Position numbers and translations under genes: made by a program. From Rhabdophis nuchalis (lineage: Eukaryota > Chordata > Lepidosauria > Squamata > Natricidae), in contig CM077644.1 of the NCBI GenBank assembly GCA_039707465.1, positions 141,732,462 through 141,796,461 on the forward strand: a DNA stretch of 64,000 nt. Reading direction: 5' to 3'. Of the stretch, positions 46,601 to 58,600 are shown piece by piece. The notes beneath the pieces are model-generated. The model was not told the DNA's origin. It made no database searches and saw only the letters and a program-made list of their open reading frames with translations. How positions within the stretch are numbered: the first letter of the stretch is position 1; every line of letters starts with the position of its first letter.

Positions 46601-49600
46601 TGAGGACCACAAAGTTACTTTTTCATCATTGTCATAACTGTGAATGGTCACTAAATAAGGCAATTGCTGAATAAGGGCTACCTGTATGATTGTCCAGCTG
46701 TTTATTTATCCTCTAAGGTTTCTTTAGCATAGTTCAGTGCTTGCATTGTGGCAGCTATCTATAGGCCAGGTATAGGATGAGAGTGGAGGTTTGTTCTCCG
46801 AGCTTGTGGTTTGGTTTCCAAACATTTTGTTACCAGGCTAGGTAGCATCTTCAGCAGAGTTTAGGGAATGTCAGTGTCAGTGTTCTGCTTATAAGGGCTT
46901 CTGCTTAGTAGGTCTTGTGATAGGGTAGTCAGGTCAGGTGAGGGTCTTGTGATGGGTCAGGTGTGGGTCATGTCAGATGGAGACTTTGTGATGGGTCTTG
47001 TGATCATTGGTTAGCTGAGGGTCATTGGAAGTAAAGTGCTGGTTGGGGGGAGGTTGCGTGGGTTGGTTGAGGGTCGGTGCCATCACTGGTAGTTCAGTGC
47101 TTTGGCTCTACTGAAGGGGAAATTTGGTAATAACCTGATTGATCAAAATCCTAGGCCTATGTTAGATAAAGTAGATTTAAGTGGATCATATTTTACTTTC
47201 ATGTTCTATAGAAAATTCAGGACAATTTTCTTTCTTTTTTACTACATTATTTTATAGTCATTGACCAGCAATTTTATATAAGACTTAAATTAGATGACTA
47301 ATAGAAATAAAATGGCTCATACTTAAGGCAATACCTATAGAATATGAAAAAAATCTAAATACTTAAAATTAATTGATTAAAGTAGAAAATGACTCAGTGG
47401 AAAACAAATGGCAACACTCTGAAGGTTGAGTCTTAGATCCCAGGATCTGACCAAAGTAAGTACACTATGAGTCAAGAATAAAAACAACTACCATATTTTT
47501 GGGAGTATAAGACGCACCAGACTATAAGACGCACCAAGATTTTGAAGAGGCAAATTAAAAAAAAAAGTTTTGGCACACTGCAGTCCTTCTAAAAATGGCT
47601 TTTCGTGAAAATGGGCTCATTTTTTGTCAAAAAAAAATGGCATGTATAGTCTTTAGGAGGCTTATAGAGTGCTCATTTTTTGCTCATTTTTGCCCTCCCC
47701 AGCCCCTAGGAGAACTCTGGAAGCCTCTTAAAGGCTATGCACGGCCATTTTTGCAAAGGGGGTGGGGTTTCAGAAGGCTAAAAATGCTGTATTCAGTGTG
47801 TAAGACACACCCAGATTTTCACCACCTTTTTGGGGAGAAAAAGGTGGTTTCATGTTTCAGGTTTTATTGGACTTATATAGGTGTTTTTTAAACTCTGAAA
47901 AATGCAGTAAATCTAAATGCAAAAATGCAAAATCATTTAAAAACAACTAAATCTAAATGCAAAAACCAAAAGTATTAATTCAAATAAGAGAGTGCTTATC
48001 AAAAATATAAGATTTAAGCTATTTTATTTATTTTATTTTATTAAATTTATACCCCGCCCTTCTCGTTAGGACCCAGGGCGGTTATAGCAGTGATGGCTAA
48101 CCTTTTTATAAAGGTGTGCCAAAATTGTGAGTGTGCATGCACCTACACCCACAATTCAATGTGCCTCGCCTACCTGCGCATGAGTGACCCCCCTCCCACG
48201 TGCACACACCCCTCTTCATGTGGGGGGGGGGGATTTTTGCCCTCTGTAGGCTCTGTAGGCTTTCCTGAAGCCCAGGGAGGACGAAAATAGCCTCCGACGG
48301 AGCCTCGCTAGAGCGGATCATTTCTGAACTTCCGGTTGGCCTGTTGGGCCCGTTTTTCTCCCTCACCAGGCTCCAGCGGCTTTCCTGAAGCCTGGGAAGG
48401 GCAAAAATAGGCCCAACTGGCCAACTGGAAGTTTGGGAATGAACTTCCGGTTGACCCATAAGGCCTGTTTTTCGCCCTCCCCAGGCTGCAGAGGCTTTCC
48501 TAAAGCTTGGGGAGGATGAAAATGGCCTCCCCTCAGCCCCCTGGAAGGTCGAAAATTAGCTGGCCAGCACGCTCATGTGCCAGCAAGTATGGCTCCATGT
48601 GCCACCTGTGACACATGTGCCATAGATTCGCCATCACAAAGCTATAGCGTAAGCTTTTGAAAAATAATTGATTTACCTTCTGATACTGAAGGCTCAATCC
48701 CTTGCCTGGTTATTTAGAATAATGCCTACAAGAGTCTCCTATGCTCTCTTTCAGATTGTAATGTAGAGATCTAAGAGGCATTTGAATTAAATGCTGCAGG
48801 AATTGTTGCTCCTGTAATTAAGTTTGCAAAACTGACCGAGATTTGGTTTTCCAGAATCGTCTGAAGCTCAAGAATAATCTTCTACCATCTTCTATGGTGC
48901 CTTTAAGAAATTAGCTTGATCCAGCATATAGCTTAACCAAATTGTTTTTCCTTGTCTTTTTTCTGAAGACATTGAGTCCCCCCCCCCAAATCTCTGCCAT
49001 CACAAATCTCTGCCTTCCCAAGCAACCCCCCCCCAAAAAGATGAGGAGTTGCCAGTTATGCTTCCACAATGCAGTAGATGGTTTATTTGTGGTTCCCGCC
49101 CCCCCTTTTGGGGAGGGCTGGTTGATGAACTTCCTCTGTTAAGACTAATACTTTCCTTGCATTTCCCTTTGGGGTTTTTTGTTTGCTTGTTTCTCTCCAT
49201 TAACACTTCATTCATTTCAAACTTCAATTGATGTAATTTCTTTGTCAAGAACTACAGTAGTTTGGTACAGAATAGTGGCAGAATTTTTGCTGTCCATCCA
49301 GAGATCTAGATTATCTTTCATCAATGAAGGGACAATGCCATTGAGGTCTGGCCATTTCTTTAATTTAGTCATTTAGGTATACTGAATGACTAATTTTAAT
49401 TTAGACTTCATTAAAAGATATTCATGCAGCAAGGGTCTTTGCTTACTCTTGGATCAAGTTCACCACTTTGCAAGACCCTCAGTTTTGTATCAGACCTCTC
49501 ACTTTCAACTTTAGCCAATCTGCTGTAAGGGTTAGTTCACTTTCAAAAGAAACAAATGGTGGTCTTATTCTAGAGCAGTGTTTCTCAACCTCAGTGACTT

Positions 49601-52600
49601 TAAGTCCTGTGGATGTCAACTCCCAGAATTCCCCAGCCAGCTGTGCTGGCTGTGGGATTCTGTGAGTTGACGTCCACAGGACTTAAAGTAACCAAGGTTG
49701 AAAAACACTGCTCTAGAACAGGGGTCCCCAACCTTTGCAACTTTAAATCTGAAGGACTTCAGCTCCCAGAATTCTCCAGCCAGCAAAGCTGGCTGGAGAA
49801 GTCTGGGAGCTGAAGTCGTTCAGACTTAAAGTTGCAAAGGTTGGGGACCCCTGCTCTAGAGGGCTACTTCGTGAATGTTCCTGCAGTTAAAGACAGAAAT
49901 TATAAGAGAAGCTTGATAGTTGCCTGAATTAAGCATACCATTTTTGCAGTGTGAGAGTTTGTGTAACATTTTTTAGGAGAGGTCTCATGTTTGATCAATA
50001 AATATCTCAATGCAGAAAGTTCCAACGCGTTCAGGAAGATAATTTTTAGGAATATAGATGGTATTATTGAGTCACTGAAGAATTCCAGCTAATCAACATG
50101 AACAAGGTCAGCAGCAAGCAACTATCGATGAAGTAGATGGCTTAGCCTTAGAGAAAAGCAATCAGAGGCTGTAGAACCCCTTCTTCCTACATTGATGCTT
50201 TTCTTAAGAACTGAGAGAACTAGCTATGTATGTGAGACTAGCTATGTATGTGAGAGCAGAGGATTTTTTGTTATCTGGAATGAATAATTACCGTTTTCAA
50301 CCTGCTTATAAATTAGTAAAATCTCTTTCTGAGAATCAGAAAGAATCGGAATCTGTTTCTGTCAGAAGGATCCATTATGGGTATTAAATCATAGAACCAT
50401 AAAATCATGGAATTGGAAGAGACCTTGGAGTTCTTCCAATTCAACTCCTGCCCAGGTCAGGAATCAATATTTTCTTCACAACATTGATTTTTACAGAAAT
50501 AATTATCAAGTGATCAAAATGGTTATTATAGTCTGGGCAGTTATAAGGGAATGTTAAGTTTTAAAGAGTGTTTTATAGTTAGAATGTTATTTAACTCATC
50601 AGTGGGAGAATTAATTATTGGAGGCACAGATACAAATGCAATCTTCAAAGTGAACCGTGCATAATAAGCTTTTTTTTAAAAGCCATCACTCAATAGGAAT
50701 CGATCATTTTCACTCGAGAGAGTAGAGTTTGGTGTATCGTCTCATTGCTAAGATAACACTTGAAATCTGTTTACAGAACTCTGAGATTCTGAAATTAGAT
50801 CCTCGGTAGAAGCCTTTGAGGTGAGGAGATTATTTTCAATTGTTTTGCGGCCATTGTTGGTTTCAAGAGCCTAGGGCAGATTCTGGGTTGTCTTTTCCTG
50901 ACCACAGCAACAGGAATATTATCTTGCAGGTTATAGAATTACATTCATAAATGTAATTGAAATAATAAAATAAGCAATCAGAGGAAAATGTAAGAAAAAC
51001 CAGCTGAAAAAAAAAAGAATTATTTAATAGTCCTTGACTTACAATCATTCGTTTAGTGATGTCTCAAAGTCTCAACAGCACTGGAAAAAGTGACTTATGA
51101 CTGTTTTTCTTACTTACGGCAGTTGCAGTGTGCTCATCATATTAGTGTTGGAAGAAATGTCCATCGGGTTTCAGGAGAGAGAGAGAAAGGGAGACAGACA
51201 GACAGACACCCTTTCTTGGGCCCTGTTCCCCCTCTCTTGGGCCCTGGAGTTTGGTCCTGCTCCTATGTAAGAAATGTATTCTGATTGGTTATCAGACACC
51301 CATGGGGCCATGCAGGAGTAACTTTGTGAGTCCCAGGCTTGGTTGAATCTTGCTGGGTGATGATGTAATAAAGAGGGGTTTGGGCAATTCCTATTATGGC
51401 TTAGGGCTAATCCTACCGTTGTTGGATCATATGAATAGACCTAGCCATCTCTTTATCTCTTAAGTGCTGACATCTGCTGTGGGTTATTGAGGAGGGTGGG
51501 GGCTATTAAGAGTGAGTCTGCTTTCTGCCTAAAAAATTTTTTTCCTCCATTTCTCATCCATGAAGGTATAATAATATTTCCTAGAATATTTCATTCTTCT
51601 AGGACCGCGATGGCAAACCAATGGCACGTGTGCCACAGGGGACACACAGAGCCATTGTTAGGGCACACACAAGGCGTTGTCTTCTCAGCTCCAGGTTTGC
51701 CCATAGGGCTGTTTTTTACCCTCTAGAGGCTTTAAGGAAGCTTCCTGAAGGCTCTGGAGGGCAAAAAAACAGTCCTATGAGCAAACTGGAAGTCCATTCC
51801 TGAACTTTTGGTTTGCCCGTAGGGCCATTTTTTGCACTCTGGAACCTTAAGGGAAGCCTCCTGAAGTCTCCAGAAGGCCTCCAGGGGGGCAGGGGAGGCT
51901 GTTTTCTCCCTCCCCAGGCTCCTAGAAAGTCTCTGGAGACCGGGGTGGACAAAAAATGGGTCCATCATGTGTCAAAAGCAGGGGGGAGGGTGGGGGGAGG
52001 GCACACGTGCACGCACAGGAGTGGGGGGGAGGGTACGCACATAGCATTATGGGTGTGGGCATGCCTGCGCACAACCCCCCTGTGCTCCCCCTGCTTTTGA
52101 CACGCGATCCTAAAAAGGTTAGGCATCACTGTTCTAGGGGATGGGTGGGTGCTAACTTTCTACATTAGCAATGTTGAATTACATTAGATTTTACCAGCAT
52201 ATCAGTGGTGGGTTGCAGGAGGTAAGCCTCGGTACGGGTGTACCGGAACCAGCCCGGAGCACTGGATACTGTTCCGGTACGGTGCTCCGGAGGGCCCGTC
52301 CACCCGCCCTCACTCCTTACCTGTGTTTTAAAGCTTCTGCTCTGCCGTGCACGCGCATGGCACGTACAGCGCCTGCGTGATGCTCTGCGGAGCAGCTGGA
52401 GCATCACAGAGCATCGGGGAGGCGCTAAAACCCATGTGTGCACTGCGTGCATGTGTGCGCAGGCTGCGTGTGTCCATCAGGATGCCGCCGGCCCCGTTCT
52501 AACCGTACCGGTTGGAACAAGATTTGAAACCCACCACTGCAGCATATGCAGAAAAACTAGTTTAAAATATTAATGCTTCTATTCCTTTTAAGTGTCTAAG

Positions 52601-55600
52601 AGCAGCTTATTCTTTCAGCATTTGAAAAATTGTTCCAAGAAAACAGAAACAGCATTCTTAACTATGGTATCCTCGACTGTGTAGATCAGGGATGTCCAAA
52701 CTTGGGAACTTTAAGACTTGTGGACTTCAACTTCCAGAATTCCCCAGCCAGCTATGCTGGCTGGGGAATTCTGGGAGTTGAAGTCCACAAGTCTTAAAGT
52801 TCCCAAGTTTGGACATCCCTGGTGTAGATGATTCAAAAGTAAGAAACATTGCCAAATCCATCTCTAATGTAGAAATGCGGAGGGAGGGAGGGAAGAAAGG
52901 GAGGAGGGAAAAAATAGAAAACAGTGAGGTAGATAGCACATTTTTGCCACATTTTTTGTTCCCTGATTTCCATTCACAAAAGGTTTGATCTGTTAGCCCG
53001 CTGTATCTTCTTTCCTCCCTAGTGAATGTATTGTGCCCATGAGCACTAACAATTTTTACACACACCCTCACATACGCAAAATAATAGCCATAAAAAAAAG
53101 AAAGAAAAATCCATAATCAGTATATTTATTAAGCCAATTGAAGGTTTATAGAACCTTCAATTGTTTCAATTGGTCATTAAGTGTGAGGAAGCTTACAAGC
53201 TCTGCTAATAATTTCTCATCTCTTTTTCTTGCTGCTAATGTTTTTGTTTCCAAATTTGAGCTGGTGTATGAAAACAGAATTGCATTCTTGGAACGTTGAC
53301 GTTCCCATCTACCTCACCACCATTATGTTTCGAAATTGTGTATTCCTTCCCCTTTACTGCACTAACACACATAATGACATGTTGTTGTGCTGAATCTTTA
53401 TGAAACTTCCTTTTTAAGCCTGTTTTCAGCTGATTGCTCACCAGCAGTGCCTCAGCATCAGACAAGGGTATGTGACCTGTCTTGCACAGAATGCTCATAA
53501 AAATTACCACTTTTTGTTCACTGACTCATTGCCTATTCTGTAATATAATGACTAGCATCCGGTCAGTTGGACACTTAGGTAATGTTTATTGCACTTGCTC
53601 GATATTGCTTTAGCTAGAGATGGGTTTTTATTTATAAACACTCATGTTAAAAAAAAATCAATGGATTCTCAAAGTTCCATCTTTTCTGTTGCAAGCATGC
53701 TGAAACTGCACCCTCCCTTTTGTCCCAGTATGAGGCAACCTGCTAACCCAGGGGTCTGCAAAGTTGGCTCTTTTAAGACTGGTGGACTTCAACTCCCAGA
53801 TTTCTGGGAGTTGAAGTCCACCAGTCTTAAAAGAGCCAACTTTGCAGACCCCTGTGCTAACCATTTCTTGTGAGGCTGTCCTCACAACCAAGTTTCCATT
53901 TTAGTGCCAGGATCAACGCTGGATCAACATGATCTAGCAGGCAATTTTTTTTTACCTGGTGAAAAATTCAATAAAACTTCCTATGCAGTTATACTGGTTT
54001 GTAGGGAGGAAGGAGGATCTTCAGGGACATCCGCAAAATGCAGACCCATTTAGCCAGCTACAAGACCATCCCTTTTTCGTGGCAATTTCTGCTTGGGTTA
54101 ACAGAGACCAAAACTTCCCAGTCAACCAACATTTTTTTTTCTTGTCAGACTCTTGGTAGGAAGAGTGATCTTACAGAAGATATGTCTGCTTTTTCTCCAT
54201 CAAGCTTCTATACTTGCTGGAAAGGAGAAAAATCTAGGGAATCCTACTGCCTTTCCTTGCACCTGTTTCCTGCAAAGCACCCTCCAACCACTTCAATTCC
54301 CTCACCCACACACTCCCACCACACACATACACATTTGCTGCTTGATCCTGGAGGTGTGGCAAGAAAAAATGCTTTGAATGGATGATTTCTTTGAACTGGG
54401 TGTCAGAAATGTCAGGAAAGGACATTGCTGGGCCTTTTGCTTTCCTTGGAGGGTGGGGGGAAAGGACATAATGAGAAAAAGGAAGCTGAGAAGAACCATT
54501 TTCTGTTGTGCTGAGAGTTGGCAATGCCTGAAGCACTAAGGAAAGTGCTTCATGGATTGAGTGAAAGCCACACAGTATGGATTTTGTAATACCAGTGGTG
54601 TGGACTTTGTAGTGTAAAAATATGGATGTCGAGGCACGAGCCTAGAATCAGATTTGGCTTTCAGTCTTTTTATCCCCACCCATGGCATCGAAGAAAGAAG
54701 CTGTTGTTCATAGACCTACATACTTTGACCTATTGCTAAGGCTGGGGAAAATTTGCTTTTCAAAATGGCTTCTTCTGTCTCTTCTTCCCTCTTGAGGGTA
54801 TGTAGCGCTTTAGATTCTACACTGCAGAAGCAGTAATAGTTACAGCTAAATAGTTATGGTTTTCCTACATGTTCTTCAGTCCAGCTGTTACTATGTCCAG
54901 AAGGCATTGAACAAGAGCACCAATTCCCTCTAATGGAAAATGGAACCCTTCCATTGGCTGCAGCAGCGCTTCTTGATAATGAGAGCTATGCTAATGAATA
55001 AATATTAAAGGTGGGGTTGATTTTCCTTCTGTATTGAAGCAAAGGAAGGGAGAGTCATGCAAATCCTATATTAAGGAGGGAAGAAGTACAATATCCTGAA
55101 AACCCAACATCAGATGGAGCATTTTGCTGAGAAATTAATATACATCTTTAGAAATATCCAGGGTGTCTTTAACTTATTTTTTAACTTTAGTAGCCTTGAT
55201 GGTTATATGCTGAATTATTATTTGTAGACCGTATTGTAGACTACTTTGGAAGCCAGTTTTGATTTGGGTATGTACTTCATAAAAGCCTAGTCAAGCATAG
55301 TGATCCTTTCATGAAAATTGCCAAGCAGAGAAGTCCTTAAAATACGATAAGTGCTAGAAGGTTTATAAATAATTAGAAAGCTGCTGGTTGCAAAAATCAA
55401 TTTTAAAGTTGGCTACCACTGTTATATGTAACCGTTTATTTCAAAGACAAGAAATAAGAGGTTGAGGATCAGAACTATTGTTGACAGAGTAGGTTTGCAG
55501 GCCATTGATTGGAAGTAAGTACCCAGAAGATGTGACACAGACAAAACTTAAAATCTGACCTCCAAAGCTTTTCCTTCAAGAGAGAAGATGACAAAGTACT

Positions 55601-58600
55601 GAAAAGTGTTTTAAGCACAAACTCCCAGGGATCCTCCTATGCCCTGGATGGATGAAATACCAGATGAAATTAGTTTTGTAGGCCAAAGGTTTTCTATCCT
55701 TGGTCTACACAATCTTTGCTGAACCCCTTTGCTCCTGATTCACACTGAAGAACCTGTTGCTTCAGCAAGCTGAGAAAATCTTTCATACTACCTCAGCCTT
55801 CTACCTTTGGTAATGTTATTGTGCAGTTTGCATTTTAAAAAGGGATTTTTCAAATCTTCTGTCGTGGTAGACAACATAGTTTGTATTGTAAAATTCACTG
55901 GCTTCCTTTTGAGAAGACAATGTAATTTTCATTGTTCAAAAAACATCTTTTTGATTTTTAATATGCTGCAAAGCAAATCTCTAACCAAATATATCAGTTG
56001 AAGCCACAACTGCTCAGCAGTGGGATTATAAAATGAATATGGAAAGAGAAAGTTTAACTCTAAAGCTCTGAGATGAAATGATTGTGAATAAGACATGAAG
56101 AGATTAGAAAGATTTTGACCTAAATAGCTTCTGCTCTTAAGAACATAAGAACAGCCTTGCTGGAACAGGCCACAGCCCATCCAGTCCAGCATTCTGTCTC
56201 ACACAGTGGCTCCCCATTTGCTTCAGGGTCTTCCCAAGCAGATGTCTTCACCTGCTTATGATTCCCTGCAAATGGCATTGAGAGATATCCTGCCTATCTC
56301 TCCATCCCTGAGGGTGTCCTTATGCATCCATCATGATAGCCATGGATACCCTTGTTCTCCATGAACTCATCTAATCCTTTCTTAAAGGTGTCGAGGCTGA
56401 CAGCTGTCACCACTTCTTCTGGCAGGGAGTTCCATAGACCAGTGATCCTCTGGGTGAAAAAGTACTTCCTCTTATTTGTTTGAGGTCCATCTTCCAAAAG
56501 TTTCATGGAGTGCCTCCTAGTTCTTATGATGAATCTATCCTTGTCTGTATTTACCCATCACCCTTGATTCTTTGACTTTTCCTAGGAAAGGATTACGATT
56601 ATTTTTCCTTCTATAAAGAAGGTGAAATTAGAAAAATGACCGAGGGAAAGACCTAATGAACAGCAGGAGAAGATTGAAGAAGAAATTGAAGGATTAAGAA
56701 CCTCTACTAGGAGGTTATTGGGGATGGGGGGAAACATGAGATTACTGGAGATTGCTAAAAAAAATTATGCAGTAGGGCCAGTTACAATTGTCATTAGCTT
56801 TTCTGCCCAAATCACATAACTGTGAATTGCAAAACTGATCATAATGCTGGGAGAGAGGAGGGAAGAAAACTGAAGGCAACATTTGCCCCAGAACTCTGAC
56901 ACAATTAGTACTCTGCGAAATACATTTATATCAAATATATTGATATATTTGCCTATGATCTTCTGGTTTTGGGCTGTATGTTAGCATTATGTGTTTTCCA
57001 GATGGGCCGTGTCTCAGATGAGCAGCCCTTGAGGTAAAACATAAAATTCCTGGTCTGTAAATTTGCATTTTCAGAGCTGGGGCAATGAAACAGAACTGTA
57101 CAGTTCTGACATCTGGGTTTCAATGTCAGGATGGACTTACCTGCACTCTCACATGAGCATGAGAGTTTATCTCATTTACTCAAGAGGAAATGCTATCTCT
57201 GATAAGAATACATTGCCATATGCCTTCCCAAAATTGGAATGAGCAAATAAGAAGATTTTCTTGTGCATCATAACTATTGGTGCGACCTTTCTCTATACGG
57301 GTCCTTTCTGGTCTACTGTATAGATTAAAGATGCATCAGCTTCAGTTGAGACTAAATAAGAAGTATATATCCAGCCTGCTCTTTCCTCTTCCAAAGGATC
57401 CTTGGGAAATATTACTGCGAGAGAAAGAAATGTGTTTTTCTGAGCATCTGATCATATTTCTTTTGGTTGGTTGGTTGTGTAATCAAATTTGCTTTATTGT
57501 TAGTTTATTTTTCCTATCTAGTCTGAAAAAGAGATTTCAAAAGCTGCAAAAAGAGCTGAGGCTACCCCAAGATTACAACAACTTGCCCATCCAGTAGCTA
57601 AGAAACAAATGAAGTTCTATGAAAATACAAGCGTGGAGACCCCAATCCGCCAAGTAATTTTTTTTAAACTTTGATACTTGATATTTGTTGAACAGAAATA
57701 CTATTTAAAGATCAGAGCATAGATCTGATCTGATCATATGTATCATATATAAAGGCCCTGATTTCTGTTTCTTGGCACTGTGGTAGGCAATCTATTTTGT
57801 CTAAGACTTTTTTGTTTGCAATAACATCTTCTAATTTAGCTGAATTGTGCCTGGGAAGCTTCTATCAAGTCAATCCAAGGGCTGAACAAAGAGTCAAAGG
57901 TCTAAAGAGCTTTGATTTACTGCTGAGATCAAGTGTGAAGCTTTAATATTGAAGTTAGCCAGGGATGAATGTTTATCATTGTATGCATAGGATTGATAGA
58001 TTTAACAGAGTTGGAAGGGACCTTATAGGTCATCTAATCCAACCCTCCTCTCAAGCAGGAGAACATACACCATTTCTGACAAATGGCTAAAGGATAAATT
58101 TGTTTAAAACCTCAGCACAATAGACCTCAATATAATGCCCCAAATTTCCAGCCATCTTATGTCTGACCACACCCTCTGGCCTTTCCCACTTCTCATTGGC
58201 TGCTACTGGTAGACAATCAGTTCCTCCTCCCTCCATGCTCAGTTCAGTGTCATTGTCAATGCCTTCCTATTCAGATTACCTCTGAGTGGTGTTTCTCATG
58301 CTACTGGCACCCCTGATTTCTGCTGCTCCTGTAAATGCTCAATAAGCAGCATCCAAGCGAACATCTTTTATAAGTGAGACCCTATACCATTTTTCTTAAA
58401 TGATATTGTAGAAAATGGCCAGACTGAGACTGAGGGAAGGGTCAAACGTGTCATAAGTCACAAGTCACTGCATAGCCACAAGAGATCTGAGTCTGGCTTA
58501 CCTTGAATTCCTTTCTATCCTTAACTCCCACAAATTTCCCTTGACCGTTAGTAGATCAGATTCCTGTAGAGAACTTAAGCTTGCAATAAATCTTTATACT

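Noticed and set aside
57277..57597. 106-codon open frame overlapping THEGL exon 7
   Set aside because: It runs through the acceptor in another frame and has no family similarity; the splice-consistent frame gives a THEG repeat.
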